Counted from the stretch's first letter, positions 1-19,247 are shown. The stretch is 64,000 nucleotides of DNA from Cricetomys ansorgei (GCA_026225945.1 JAMJFZ010000852.1:62001-126000), one strand, 5' to 3'. Notes: generated by a model not told the origin, from the letters alone. Made by a program: numbers and translations.

Positions 1-227
1 CACCCAGGTAGCTTACTGTTCAGTGTCCTAAGAGAATAAAAGCTGGCGATCCACAAATTTCATAAAATATACTAGGATCACATATCCATGCGCAAGCTGT
101 ATGTACTGTTTTCTTTTTCTTGCTGCGTTCTCTACTGTGCTTGACATTAAAAGCATCTGTGAAGAGATGACAAGATGCTTTAAGAAAGTCAGAGCTCATG
201 GAAGCTATCTGTCCTCCCTTTTTCCAG
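1..227 (+). other. AFF2 intron, 3' end only
   Basis: This is intronic sequence running into the acceptor of the first exon. A pyrimidine-rich tract at about 210-225 precedes CAG at 225-227. Nothing else is recognised in it. Confidence 0.8.
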
Positions 228-523
228 GAGGGAGATGCTTCAAAGAAGGCTGTGTCTACCACCATGACCGTCACCAATACAGCGATGAGCACTGCCACTG
301 TCAGTGCTGCCTCCATTGTCACTGCCACTGTCACAGCTACGGCTACCACCACAGCCACGGCCACCACCACAACCACCACCACTACTATTTCTACCATCAC
401 CTCTACAATCACTACTGGCCTTATGGATAGCAGCCACCTGGAGATGACATCCTGGGCAGCCCTTCCCCTCCTGTCCAGCAGCAGCACCAATGTCCGAAGA
501 CCCAAACTCACTTTTGATGACTC
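228..523 (+). CDS. Aff2: AFF2 coding exon (8th from last), Thr/Ala-rich stretch and start of C-terminal homology domain
   Basis: The exon has 296 nt, begins in phase 0 ([11 protein letters not shown]...) and ends TC|GTATGT, so a serine codon is split with the next exon. Residues 11-66 of the window protein are almost only Thr, Ala, Ser, Val and Ile, with a run of eight threonines coded by mixed ACC/ACA/ACT codons. The rest ([19 protein letters not shown] and onward to [10 protein letters not shown]) is a compact segment ahead of the helical domain. The acceptor is CAG at 225-227; a second AG at 229-230 makes a tandem acceptor that would remove one Glu. Phase 0 is supported because the total length of all eight exons is divisible by three. 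The low-complexity stretch probably acts as a flexible linker; this is inference. Confidence 0.92.
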
Positions 524-1083
524 GTATGTTGTCCCCAGATTATTTCAGACCCTGTTTAGAGGTGGTGACTGGGGGTGAAGGTGGTATGGATGCTCTAGGG
601 CCATGCATGTGTCACCTTACATTAGAAGTTTACATCAGTTTCTATCACGTTAAAGGAACACCCCTCCCACACCCATATCTCCATCACCAGTAAGAAATGT
701 CTTTAGCCCGCATTAACCCTGGATCTTTATTAGTGTTTCCCAAGGGAGATTCTTTCCTCTAGGCTATTTTTGTTCATTCTTATTCATGACTGCAGTTATA
801 TAGAGACATCTATAGCTAGGTTTTTGGTGACCTGCTTAGGCAACTGTAAAGACTGGGGTTAGAGGATATAGGTTTCTGTCCTAATAGGCCATCCTGCACT
901 TCAAAGTCTAGCTATAGTGTCATTTCAAGGTTGGTATCAGTATAATATATGAATGACAATATTAAGGTGCCTTTTTCAAGATACCATTTAGGAATAAATT
1001 AATCGACAAAAAACCTTTGTACTGTTCAATTTCTTGATGAAAAGATGAACCATTGTTTTGTAAAAGAGTTTATTTTGTTTTAG
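524..1083 (+). other. AFF2 intron, 560 bp
   Basis: The donor is GTATGT at 524 and the acceptor is a T-rich tract ending TTTTAG at 1083. No repeat or other feature is recognised inside. Confidence 0.85.
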
Positions 1084-1147
1084 TGTCCACAATGCTGATT
1101 TTTACATGCAAGAAGCTAAGAAGCTGAAACACAAAGCCGATGCACTG
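1084..1147 (+). CDS. Aff2: AFF2 coding exon (7th from last), first helix of C-terminal homology domain
   Basis: The exon has 64 nt. Its first base completes the split serine and 21 codons follow ([21 protein letters not shown]), ending CTG|GTAAGT, a consensus donor. The lysine-rich amphipathic segment [11 protein letters not shown] is typical of the first helix of the AF4-family C-terminal domain. Because 64 is not a multiple of three, skipping this exon would shift the frame. Confidence 0.93.
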
Positions 1148-4651
<3,504 letters not shown>

Positions 4652-5038
4652 TAAATGGCTTTCTTAGAGTCATATTTCTAAATTAATCTTATACAGAACT
4701 AGAAGCTGTTAATATTTTTTACTTAAATATCATTTTCACACATTAATGTGTCCAAAAGGCACTGTAATTAGTTCCTGTCATTTTATTAATGCCGTAGAAA
4801 AGTTATAATTGATGGACACTGTTTTATAAATTATTCCCTTCAGGGGTTATAATGTGAGTCTCATAATTTGTAATATTCATAAAACTAAAATTAAGATGTA
4901 GCAGGTGAAAGTAAAGTATAATCATTTCATCATTTGGCATTGACTTGTCTTTTCAAAACAAACTAGTGCTCTCTACATTTCTATTAAGAGCCATGTTTTC
5001 TAAGCCCTTCTGTTTGGGTTATAATATATTAAATAGGA

Positions 5039-5165
5039 GCCAGGTGGTGGTGGCACATGCCTTTAATCCTAGCACTGCAAGTTTGAGGCCAGCCTGGTCT
5101 ACAGAGTCAGTTCCAGGACAGCCAGAGTTACAACAGAGAAACCATGTTTCAGAAAAAAACAACTA
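5039..5165 (+). repeat. B1 SINE with internal deletion
   Basis: It begins GCCAGGTGGTGGTGGCACA and contains TTTAATCCTAGCACTG and GTTTGAGGCCAGCCTGG. Compared with the B1 consensus about 30 bp are missing between those two blocks (the usual AGGCAGAGGCAGGTGGATC part). The tail is A-rich. Confidence 0.9.
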
Positions 5166-5175
5166 TATATATGGA

Positions 5176-5325
5176 GGGCTGGCAAGATGGCATTATTGGG
5201 TAAAGGTGTTTAATCCCCAGGGCCCACATCCAGAAAGGAAAGAATTGATTCCTGAAAGTTGTCTTCTGACCACCAAACATGAACTGTTACATACACACAG
5301 CACTAAACAAACAAACAAAGCAATA
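5176..5325 (+). repeat. B3-type (B2-related) SINE
   Basis: It begins GGCTGGCAAGATGGC, followed by GGGTAAAGGTG (tRNA-derived box A region) and CCCCAGGGCCCACATCCAG, with GTTGTCTTCTGACC farther on, and an (AAAC)n tail. It sits directly behind the B1 tail, so one SINE probably inserted next to the other. Confidence 0.8.
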
Positions 5326-7373
5326 TTTTTAATTGGAAGGAGGCACTGTTGTAAATCAAAGTCAATATTTAAGGTCATAGGTATATAGCAGAATTTGAAT
5401 TTGCATGCATCTGGAATAAGAAAGTCAGATACAGTATTGTCAGGGCTGAAAGTCAAGAAGAGAGAAAGACGATGGAAGAGAATATATTAACTACATTATA
5501 TTATTGTATTCATTCATATTTTAATGAAATTTTCTGGTATATTGGTGGAGAAAAATTTGTTAGAAATCAAAAACATTCCTAGAAAATAAAAGAAGAGTCA
5601 GGAGAAGAAATACCTACTCTAGTATTTTCCAGGGTTCTGAAATTTTTTTTAAAATGAATTTAACTTCCCCCTAAATAGTAGACATGTTCACTGTGTGGAC
5701 GAAACAATTTCTTTATATTGAGGATGATACTCAGACCCCTGTTGGTGCTGTGTGAGTACTCCACCACTGCACCACTCTACCGGGAGCAATATCCGCAAAG
5801 CAACAAATTACTTTCAACTGAGAGCTTCCTACATTCTGTTCCTGCCAGCTCCATGTCTCAGCAATGCAAGGCTTGCATTTTAATATCACGCTTGTCTCTA
5901 CATAGACTGTTAAATATCTGCATATATTTCTACATAAGCCTTCAAACAAACACTGGATAGGTTTACCTTGACTATTTCAAAAGAGAAGCATACCAAAGAG
6001 CAAAAATAGAGAACTATTATCACAATCATAGAATCAAAGGTTTTTAAAATTAATTTTGGTAAGTGTACAAAATAAGGGCTTTCATTATATTTTCATACAC
6101 AGATATCATGGTACTTTGCTTATATTGCCCCCACCTCTTTCCCTTTGCTCTTCCCCTTCTAGCTAACTCCTTTCCTCTTCTCAAGTGGTGTTCCCTATTT
6201 TTCATGCTATAGAACATAAAGTACATAAACAAAAGAAATATTATAATTGAGTCTAATTTCTGTATATGAAAGAGAATGGACACCATGTCCTTACTTTCTC
6301 TTGTTCCCATTCCTCTCCCTTTACAGAATTCCCTATTCATATATTGTTATAAAAAATTTCAGTCAGTGTGAAAAACAAAGGCTTATTCCAAGAGAGATGC
6401 AGCCTGGCCTGTTTGGTCAATAAACCATGTTTTTCTTGGAGCAATTTCAAGACATAGGCACCAGAGAATGGAAGATATTCATCTTCGTATTATTTTATGT
6501 ACTGTGAAGACCATCACTACCACAAACTTTTGTTAGCTTTCAAGGGAACTTTGATTTCTTAATGTCTAGTTAAGGACACCTGTAATTCTTGAAGTTATAT
6601 AAGATAAGCATTTTAAGTATTATACTGGAAAAAGTATAATACAAAATTGAAGGGAAAGTGAAGGAACAATGAACCTTTTTTGTTCCTTGAATCACTCAAA
6701 TGTGCAAATTCAAAGAGAGTATGCTAAATTAACACAAAAATATTACGTTAGTACCTCTCATTTAATAAAAAAAGATAAAAGAAAATCATACTGTAGGCCT
6801 CTCCTGTACTGCTAATGGGAGTAGAAATTCTTCACTGAAAATTGCAAGCAATTTGGCATTATATAAAAAAGACAAACTGGGGAAATTTGAGCAAGCATTT
6901 ATAACTTTGGACATAAGATTCCAACTTCTGAAAATTAGAATTTCCTTAAAGATATTTTTACAATGCAGAATTATTGTTCTTTTCATTTTCTAACAAAATA
7001 AAGAAACACTCCCCCACCCCCGCAATACACAGCTTCAAAATGAAGACTAGGAGGTAACTCCAGGAAACTTAAAATAACCATTGAGATTCTGCTCATTTAA
7101 TGTCCATCTGAAAGTTACAGTCTACTAAAAAAAAACAGTGGGATGGCAAAACATAGAAAAATACAAAAACATCACCATATGAGTATAACACATACACATA
7201 AAACATACATATGTGTGTATGTAACAACACTCAACTAGAAGCTATACACATAATAATACAGTAAGTAATCATATCAGAACACTCAAAAAACTTTGCAGTC
7301 ATCAATCCATAATAATGATGAAGCCTTAACAGTGACATGAAAAAGTGCAATTATGTTAACGTAAAATCGAGAC

Positions 7374-7447
7374 CTGAGCCATAGCTGAGTGGTAGATGCT
7401 CGCCTTTCATGTGGGAGGCCCTAGACTTGATCTGCAGTGCCTCAAAA
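7374..7447 (+). repeat. ID-like SINE (tRNA-Ala/BC1 derived)
   Basis: The sequence CATAGCTGAGTGGTAGATGC, then TCGCC...GGAGGCCCTAGACTTGATC, follows the ID/BC1 plan of pol III box A and box B around an alanine-tRNA-like head. It is short, diverged and has lost a clean A tail. Confidence 0.7.
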
Positions 7448-7644
7448 TATTTAAATCACGCTGCAAAATTATATACAAATTCCTATATGACAAAAGTGTA
7501 TATGCGTCTAAATCCAAGCAGAAGGAAATAAGACTGTAGGTATCGTTGTGAAAGAATGACATTAACGGTGCTTTCTTTCTCTATAAATTTTTCTTTCTTA
7601 TTGCTTTTGAGGGAAACACTTGCTCTTTGAAGAGTATAAAAGCA

Positions 7645-7858
7645 GAGGCCATATAGATGGTTCAACAGTTAAGGGCACTTGCTGCTCTTTCAAAGGACCC
7701 AGGTTCTGTTCCCAGAACACATGCACACACGCACGGAGGTTCACAGTTGCCTATAGCTCTAGTCCTGGGGGTTTCAGCACCCTCTTCTGGCCTCTGTGGG
7801 CTCCATACATGCAACACATGGTTCATGTAAACTTGAATACACACACTCGCACATGAGA
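7645..7858 (+). repeat. B2 SINE
   Basis: The head GGCCATATAGATGGTTCAAC, then AGTTAAGGGCACTTGCTGCTC and CCCAGGTTCTGTTCCCAG, is the tRNA-derived part of B2. It is followed by the B2-specific CACCCTCTTCTGGCCTC and a CA-rich 3' part. Confidence 0.88.
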
Positions 7859-8090
7859 ATACCGAGTCTTAAAATTCACAAGCTAACCATCAAATTTCAT
7901 TCTGCGTTAAAAGCATGAGGTGAATCATTAATATTTATTTTCATTCAAAAATATTTTTCTTAATTATTTATAAAATAATTTTTCACTAACTACAATATTT
8001 TCATTACATGATATATTAGAACTCACAGAAATATATTTTAGCGGAAACTTGGTGAAACTCAATGGAGAATTTATTGACATTCTCTGTAAG

Positions 8091-8290
8091 TCAGTATTTT
8101 AAACTTGATTTTGAGGTAATTATAGATTTATGTGTAGTTGTAGGGACTAATACAAAGAATTCCTGTGTACCTTTCACCAAATTTCCTCCAATGGTAACAT
8201 CTGCCATGGCTGCATTTCAGTATCACAAGCAGGACACTGGCATTGGCTTAATACATGGATTTCATTCCAGTCTCACCAAGGAGATTTTTT
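8091..8290. repeat. Ancient L1-like fragment
   Basis: The segment with GAGGTAATTATAGATTTATG, TACCTTTCACCAAATTTCC and CAATGGTAACATCTGCCATG resembles the old mammalian L1ME-type 3' region. It is strongly diverged; family and orientation are recalled from memory and not certain. Confidence 0.45.
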
Positions 8291-9304
8291 ATTTCAGATT
8301 TTCCCCAGTTTTGCATGAACTCATTTTTGTATTCTCTATATTTTTTATTTTTCATATTTTCTGTGGTTTGCATATTTTTTAATGAGAGAAATGTCTATTG
8401 GGAATAAAATGAGTTAGAATGAACTAGGTCATCAGGCCCATTTCAGCAATTGAAAATCCACTATCAAGTCACTTTCAAATGTGGTTGCAATTAGGGATGA
8501 CTACAGTATGAATATAGTTTTTAGTAGTACAATATTATGTGGAAGAAATTTTTATTGCTCTCTTCCCAACAATATGCTGGTTATAGAGGGAGAGTCTTGT
8601 TTTTTTTTCTTTCAAATAATTATAGTTGTTCTGTGACCTGAGAATCTGCAATAGAAATGTATTTGTGAAAACAAGAGTGCACCACAATGACTTGACATTT
8701 CAGGAATCCAACTGCCAAAAAAAGTTAGATATATAACATTATAAAAATCCCACTTCTCGCCATTGTAACAACAAAAAGCACCCACATCAAGTACTTCAGT
8801 CCCATTGCTGAAAACGTTTACGTAACAGATTTTGAGAAGTTACCGTGAAAGCAGGGCAGATTGCATGCTGAGGAAATACAAAGTCTTGAGTGGGGATGAG
8901 CCAGGACCCCTGTGCTCTGGAGAGGCTGTTGTAAGTAGCAAATAAGAGGACACTATAGGCTCACTCTTGCCTTCCGTAAATGAGGGCTAATGCAGACAGC
9001 CTGCACATGCTCTTCAATTTTTTTTTCTGCCACACTGAACTCAATTACTTATTCTACTATAAGTACCTGTGAAATTGCATTAAAGCTCAGACAATGATTT
9101 TATGCAATGAATTGATTTCGCAAGACTCTGAATGCTTGGAATGAGATGTGCTCAACTAGAAGGAAAAAAAGAAAGAACTACTTGGTGTTCTGTCAGTGCA
9201 GCATGGAACAGTAACAACTAAAGGGAATGGAAAGGCAAAATACACAAACCCTGTAAAGTAAGGTTGCTTAGACCTTAAAATGCTGTGAAATCAGTCCTCC
9301 TCTA

Positions 9305-9305
<1 letters not shown>

Positions 9306-9340
<35 letters not shown>

Positions 9341-9363
9341 ACATATGTACACACACACACACA
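9306..9363. repeat. CA microsatellite, imperfect
   Basis: The (CA)n run is interrupted by CATA and CATATGTA units. It lies about 500 bp upstream of the exon at 9858. Confidence 0.95.
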
Positions 9364-9819
9364 GCATTCATGCATGCGTGCACACTTTCTCTAAGAACAT
9401 ATTCAAAACTCGAGCCATTAGAAAACATCTTTTACCTGATTGAGGTCTTCCTGGCCAATGCCAGACACAGTTCTTTATTATTGCCTCATCTGTCATAAAG
9501 TGAACCGAGACTGACATATGTGTCCACCTTGCATATGAAACCAATAATATTGTTTACCTAGAAAGCCCATACAAACAATATTTTGCCAGACAGCATTTAT
9601 ACATAGCCAGAAACTCCTGGAAATTTCACAGCGTTATTCTAAAACATGAGCTCACAAATGAACTGGGTTCGGTAGAATCCATTCTTGAGTTCACACTGGG
9701 TCCCATTATGCTATGTGAGTCATCCTATGGTACATGATTTGAAGAAGGACAACTCTGGCCTCCACTTTAATGAAACGGGGGAGGCTAAAACATTTTAGCA
9801 ATCAGGATTCTGAAATTAA

Positions 9820-12575
<2,756 letters not shown>

Positions 12576-12628
12576 CAAAATGCTTCAAAAGTTGCTCAGA
12601 TACCATCTCCTTGGGTAGGCAATGGAAA
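12576..12628 (+). CDS. Aff2: AFF2 coding exon (3rd from last), short
   Basis: The exon has 53 nt: 17 codons (QNASKVAQIPSPWVGNG) and AA of a split lysine, ending AA|GTAAGT. It marks the change from the helical part of the domain to the Pro/Ser/Asn-rich linker before the last helices. The acceptor has an excellent pyrimidine tract. Confidence 0.93.
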
Positions 12629-13955
12629 GTAAGTATCCTACCAAAAATTGCTTTTTCATGAAAATGAATGATTGGATAGACCCCACATGTTTTGCATTGA
12701 TTGCTCAAGAGTGAAGGACAATTTCAAGACTGCAGTCATTTTTGTACACACAGAATTCTAGCCAGGCTTCAGCTGATGGGGAGACAGAAACGTTTCAAAT
12801 GATGTGGTTTCTTAAAGATCTGTAAGCTAAATTGCGGCCATAAAAGTATCTGCTAATGAGATGGCAAACATCATGCATTCCATTTCTGGGAGGTGGGATA
12901 AAGTTAATTCCACTGCAGTGATCTGTCAGTGATTCACTTGGTAATGAAAAATCAATGAAATATTCACTGATATGTAGTAAGTGATATTTAATAAAACCAA
13001 AGGCATAATAGAACTGAAAATGTGAAGGTGCTTAGTCAGCCAATTATCTGGGCCTTCATGGAGACTTTTATATTAATGCTAAAACACCTTGATCTAAACA
13101 TAAAAGATTATATTCTGATGCTGTTGTAAGGACTCATGGATATACCGAGACTTGTAGCCTTATTTAGAGCCCTATCTGCTTAGGGTCCCCAGTAGCCTTT
13201 ACAGCACTACAGTGAGGTTCTGAAGGAGATTCTTTTTGTAGATCCAAGGCTGCACATATCTCACTGATTAAGCTAACTGGACCCTTTTCCTTCTAAATTT
13301 GCCCTTCTCCAGGTCTTGTAAAAGGGGTTAGGTCTTATGACAACTGAGGGCCACAGAGGAGAGGATCCTTACAGAGGGCAACTAAGAACTGATCCCATTC
13401 TGTCTTCATCATGTATCTTTGCTAACTTGACTAGTTCTGTCACCTCTGGTTTCAAAGGTGTCCCATTCATTCCAAGAACACTTACCAGTATAGCAAGAAG
13501 CCATAGATGTTGGCAGTCACATTCACAGTGATCCTGTTGTAACTGATGTTTTCCATTTTTTATCATCTCAAAAACCTTGCATCTCTGATCAAAGTCCCTT
13601 CCTTATGAGAAAATAGCCTCTACTGTCACTCTATAAATATCTACAAAGTGTCCTACGAAAGTGGTGGATCAGTGAGCTCTACTTTGAGATCATAAAACCA
13701 TTCAGAAAGAGGGACCAGATCCATTGAAAACTACACATTAGCTCAATTACTGTGTTGAAAGGAAGTACCACTTCAATTGTTGAATTAGGTCTTACTCTTA
13801 TATTGACGAACAAAAAGGAAAGACAGTTTTTCCCTTTGGAAGTTCAGAAAATAAAAAAAAACCATTGAAAGGCCCAGAGAAAGCTATTTTCTCTGAGCAC
13901 AGAAGAAAGTAAGGGCAAAGTCAGGTAAGCAGCTAGTAAAGAATCACCAGGGAGG

Positions 13956-13973
13956 ATATATATATATATATAT
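13956..13973. repeat. Short (TA)n
   Basis: Nine AT dinucleotides without interruption lie within the intron. Confidence 0.9.
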
Positions 13974-14433
13974 TCTGAAATGAAAGAACTCAAAATACAT
14001 TCCAAGCTGGTAAGCTTGTTAGGTCACATGAAAAGACTCAGGAAATGCTTCTCAAGCAGCTTTTAAATAAAACAACCCCAAATAACGACACAGGGATGAC
14101 ATCACATTTATTTAGCAACTACTTAAGATCCATTTACTCCATACCAGGCCCTGTATGACAAATGGGGTCACTAAGATGAATTCCATGTGATCTCTGTACC
14201 ACAAAAAAAAAATACAGTTCAGTGGAGAGAAATGACAAGTATAAACAAACGTCCTCTGGAAGACTAGAAAGAATAGTTTGGGTGTTTTGGCTTGGCCAGG
14301 TAAGGATTCTTATCCGAGGCAGATAGAAAAAGCACCACTGTTTCTTTCTCTGATACATTGTGATATGTCATACATATTCTTCAAAACAAGAGCTACACTT
14401 GTAAGTAGTACTAATGCCAGAGACTGGCCCAAC

Positions 14434-14483
14434 TCTGTCTGCCTGCCTGTCTGTCTGTTTCTCTCTCTCTCTCTCTGTCTCTC
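14434..14483. repeat. CTGT/CT pyrimidine repeat
   Basis: CTGTCTGCCTG-type units pass into (TC)n. It lies about 440 bp upstream of the next exon acceptor. Confidence 0.92.
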
Positions 14484-14833
14484 ATTTTAAACAAAAACAG
14501 CGTATACACGGAGGGCTCCCCAGTTGTTAAAGGCAATGAGAACTTCAGTGTTTCAAGTTAGGAAATGAACACAGGTGATTTATTCTAGGACCAGCACTGC
14601 AGTCCTCGGAGGAGGAGGGGTGTTAGTCAGATGGTCGAGACCTGCAATGGCAGTCTGTTACCCCTACACTAGAGCCTCTGACTTAAAGCTATGATGTTGA
14701 TCCGAGCAATAGAACCTTGTCTGAGAAGAGCCAGTGAGATGAGCCAGTAGGTATTCAATTGAAGCTTCACACTTCTTTATCACACACTACACTTTGCTCT
14801 GGCTAGTGGTGTTCTGAAAAGATTCCACTGTGA

Positions 14834-15175
<342 letters not shown>

Positions 15176-16004
15176 TAGGTCCCTTGTACCTGATGGCTTT
15201 AAGTTAGCTTAGGGCTGACACAGTGACCTATTTTTACTATTAGAGTGATTCAATGCCTAAATATTTATTCTCCTTTAAAGCTTAAACTAATCTAATCTGA
15301 AATGCATCCGCACATATTTTCTGAATTTTAGTCAGCAACAAGGATCAACATAGAGAAATAGCTGCTAAGGCAAGAGAAGTGATTGGAAAATTAATTAAGA
15401 TCCTGTTGGCTTTTGTTTATTTTTTGAGAGGTGAGGTGGAACTAAGGCCATGTGCCTTCATTATACTCATCAGCTCCAGATGAATTTATGACAATACGGT
15501 TTGCATTGCAAGTAAGGACTAAAGCTCGTCTAGGATTTCTTCACTCCCTGACAGAAGGATCAAGGTCCTATTTATGGAAACACAAGATTTGCTACAGAAC
15601 AAATGCAAAGAAGTCCGTGCTTCACCTGGGTCAATAATCATTGATGACTTGTGCTGCCATCTGTGACCACAACTGTCATTTAGACTCAAAATAAAGCCTC
15701 ACCAGCCTACTGTCATTGGGAAGCAAAATCAAAACCACATTCTGGCCATTCATTTGCTGTGGCGTTTTCTAGTCCACTAATTACAGAATAACCAATTGTA
15801 AGCAAGGTGGGGAATTATGGGGATCTATTAGAATTAAGCCTGAAAGAGGTAATGAGCAGGCTAGAGCAATAGAAATATGACCAGTAATGGGAAGCACTTA
15901 GCCTCCTCTACAATCTCAGTTGCTTGGGGTGGGCAAGGGCTTTGATAGGTCCTGAGCAGTTACATGAATTTCCAAAGATCAGGAAGAAGATGCAGGACAC
16001 ATCT

Positions 16005-16028
16005 CGCACGCACGCACGTGCACACACA

Positions 16029-16088
<60 letters not shown>
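16005..16088. repeat. Compound microsatellite (CACG)n-(CA)n-(GA)n
   Basis: CGCACGCACG units pass into (CA)n and then into (GA)n of about 21 units. Confidence 0.95.
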
Positions 16089-16091
<3 letters not shown>

Positions 16092-16399
16092 GGAGAGACA
16101 AGAGAATGGGGAGAGACAGTTTTAAAAATTAGGTGGAAACCGATTTATAGCAGAAGACATCTCACACATTAGACTCTGGCTTTCTCATACACACAAGCAC
16201 ATATGCACCCCCTCACAACTGTGCAAACATAACAGATACACACACACATACGATTCTATGGCTACCAATGCTCATTTTATAATTTAAGACATTAATCCTG
16301 AACCAAGCTCTCAACTTCTACTGACTACAGAATACAGCATATGGTTACATCTGTTTTGACACTGATTCCTGTATCCCAGGTCCTATACTATTTGCTTTG

Positions 16400-16570
16400 T
16401 CCTTACTATTTGGTCCATTTGTCCTTATTTTATAGATGAAGACATTGAGAATATTTTAGGCTAAAGTTTTTACTCATTGTATCAGAGCTCTTTAAATTTG
16501 ATAAAAGCAGGAGGAGAATGTCAAAGTATCTGATTCCAGAATCTGAATTCAAACCAATAAGCTATTCTGC
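16400..16570 (-). repeat. MIR-like relic
   Basis: ATTTTATAGATGAAGACATTGAG followed by GATTCCAGAATCTGAATTC-type sequence recalls the complement of the MIR core. The copy is heavily diverged. Confidence 0.45.
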
Positions 16571-18655
16571 CTAGCTAGAAAGTGCATTTAGTGGCAGGTA
16601 TTTAGTAATCTTTGTTAAAAATCTTAAACTCAGTTATCTGAACAAAGGCAATTCTTATATAGCCTGCTTTCCTGGACCTCTGGAAACCCAAATACAACTA
16701 GCCTAAACAACTAGGCCCCCACAAAGGCTCTAGAACTGTGAGCAAAGACATAGGCATCTTGAGATATGTCTGGTTTGTCTGGTTCTAATCTGTCTTATTT
16801 TGTATTGATAACTGGAGGGAAGTTCAATATTTATTGATTTCCTTTATAATTGCATTAACTTTCAAAATCTGTTCAAGTGATTTCTTCTAAATTAACTTCA
16901 GAACTTTCTAGAAGCATTGTGATGACTGTGCTGACACTAGGGTGAAATAGCACTAATCTTGTCATTAGCATAACCTGCCAAGAAGTTGCTAAATTCTCTG
17001 CCTAATATTGAATCAAAACAGCACTGTCACTGTACCAACAGAAAGAACGCAGGCTGATAATTTTGCCATTGGGTTTTTCAGTGGACTAGGAAGAGACTCT
17101 AATTTGGAATTTTCTCCTCACAGCCTTTAGCTCTGCATACATGTCATTTTCGACTTGCTGGATTGGATGATTCTTCTAACATCCACCTTGTGTAAATAGA
17201 AATGACATGACTCAGGAGCTCCTCTTTGGATAGAAACTCTACATCCCACTCAGAAAACTATTTCCTTAGAGTTTCTCTCAGAGAGTTGTGCCACAGAGAT
17301 GTATTGGCTCTTTCAGTAGAGAGCCTCCATCCCTGCCACGGCTTGCCCACCCCTGCCATAGCACATTGCTCCTTACAGAAGGTGCTGGTGCTGTAACAAG
17401 CCAAAGGGCTGATGTTACCTTTTGTCCTTTGATCAAGGGGCCCTATATTCTACCTGTCCCAGCTACATATATTACTTGGTTTAAGTGGTTATTAAAACGA
17501 TGACCTGGCAGCCTAATTTAAAATACCAAAGACAGCTGTGTACAGAATATTCAGGGGATGTCTTAGCTCATACGAAGCTCACATTCAATCAAAAATGACT
17601 ATTTCTTTAAAATTTTTTTTGGTATTGTATTACCTACGAAAACATTTTAGATGCCAGAAGTAATTTACTCATTTGTCAGCAGAAATCCCCCTTTATTACA
17701 TTGCCCAGGTTAAAAAGTATCATTTAATCACATGAAGTTGATACCTGGAGAAGGAACCCATATGTTATATATAACATAAAGAATAAATGCACTATTCAGT
17801 GAAATACCATCTACTGAGCAATCAAGCACACATGATCCATGCATACAAATTGCCTTCCAAGAAGCCAAGAAGCCAGAAGAGCATCTCAGCCACATTAAGA
17901 GAGTCTCCAGCCCCATTCCTGCCCTTGGATCCTCATCCTCCTCCAGCACAGGCATAATTCCTTGTAGAAGGCTGAAGCTGTCTTTTCTGTGGGGAGATAA
18001 CAAGAAAAAAATGCCACTGCGACCTCTTGGGACAAGGTGTCAGAGAAGTCAAGCGGTACAAGGAGTACTAGGGAGTTTTCAGACCTCATACAGTATTTCC
18101 CACATAGACTCCTCCCCTAGGACACACATTCCCTACTCCAGTCACAGGCTCCAGCTGTTAGAAATGTAGCCTCAGGGCTAACCTATTTCCCAAGTCAGCC
18201 AGAAGTAATCATGCCCAAAAGGGTAGAAGTTGTCATGTTCTGGGTACTTGCAGATAATTTTCTACCCCTAATGTCAGTAGCAAAGCTTCCTACCACAGAG
18301 CCTTCTAAAACATCTATTTAGCTCTGAATGACAATGGCCATAATTGCTGCTCAGGTTCACTGAAGTTTCCTATACTCTGCCAATTAAAGTCAAAAGAAAA
18401 CAGTTCATTTGGACCAGAAGAAAATATATTTTCAATTTAATAGCATATAAATAAAAAAATCTTTATATCAGAGACATCATGATGCTTATCAGGACCACTT
18501 TATTGTATAAGGAAGCTTTCATAAAAATAAAGTTATACTATATAAGATATGAATATGTTATGTAAAATATTTTATTACATTTATGTATATATGTTATGTA
18601 CATTTTAAATGCATAAATATTACACTTTCATAAATTTACATAAATATGTAGCCAA

Positions 18656-18660
<5 letters not shown>

Positions 18661-18700
<40 letters not shown>
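18661..18700. repeat. TG microsatellite, 20 units
   Basis: A pure (TG)20 run lies 425 bp upstream of the last-exon acceptor. Confidence 0.97.
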
Positions 18701-18701
<1 letters not shown>

Positions 18702-19118
18702 TCATGTAACAAACTTCTACAGGATGGTAATGCACTTTTAGAATATGCTGTTTAAGAAAGGATCTAGTGATTAATAAACAACCTACATGAACTAGCAGCT
18801 TTAAATGAGTTTTGTTTCACTAATCACAATAACATATTGTGTTTTCAAAATTCCCAAGTTCAATAAACATAAACTAATCATAATATATATAATTCACACA
18901 TATATAAAAATATAAGTATATGTAAATTTTATAGATAAATAATTTCAGTTCCCTAATAAGTTCCTTACATTTTGGTTGAATGAAGGAGTAGATGGACTGA
19001 TGGACAAATAAATAAGTAAATCTTCCAATGTGCCATGATCGTGGTATTCACTAAAGCTTTTGAATCTGGTGCATAGTTCCATGATATTAAATAGAGTCTT
19101 GACCAAGTACTGCTCTGA

Positions 19119-19247
<129 letters not shown>

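Noticed and set aside
240..437. Minus-strand Gly/Ser-rich frame over the same repeat
   Set aside because: Another shadow of the trinucleotide-rich exon.
20..511. Minus-strand frame of 163 codons, valine-rich, opposite the Thr-rich exon
   Set aside because: It is the mirror of the ACN repeat on the coding strand and has no domain; the plus-strand frame fits AFF2 and its splice sites.
4945..5388. Plus-strand frame of 147 codons
   Set aside because: It runs through a B1 and a B3 SINE; translation is of repeat DNA.
7374..7447. tRNA-like sequence
   Set aside because: Part of an ID SINE; degenerate arms and no complete cloverleaf, so not a tRNA gene.
7633..7645. TATA-box-like GTATAAAAGCAG
   Set aside because: Single motif in an intron just before a B2; no transcript or initiator context.
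15924..16172. Plus-strand frame with His-Thr and Arg-Glu repeats
   Set aside because: Translation of the CA/GA microsatellite.
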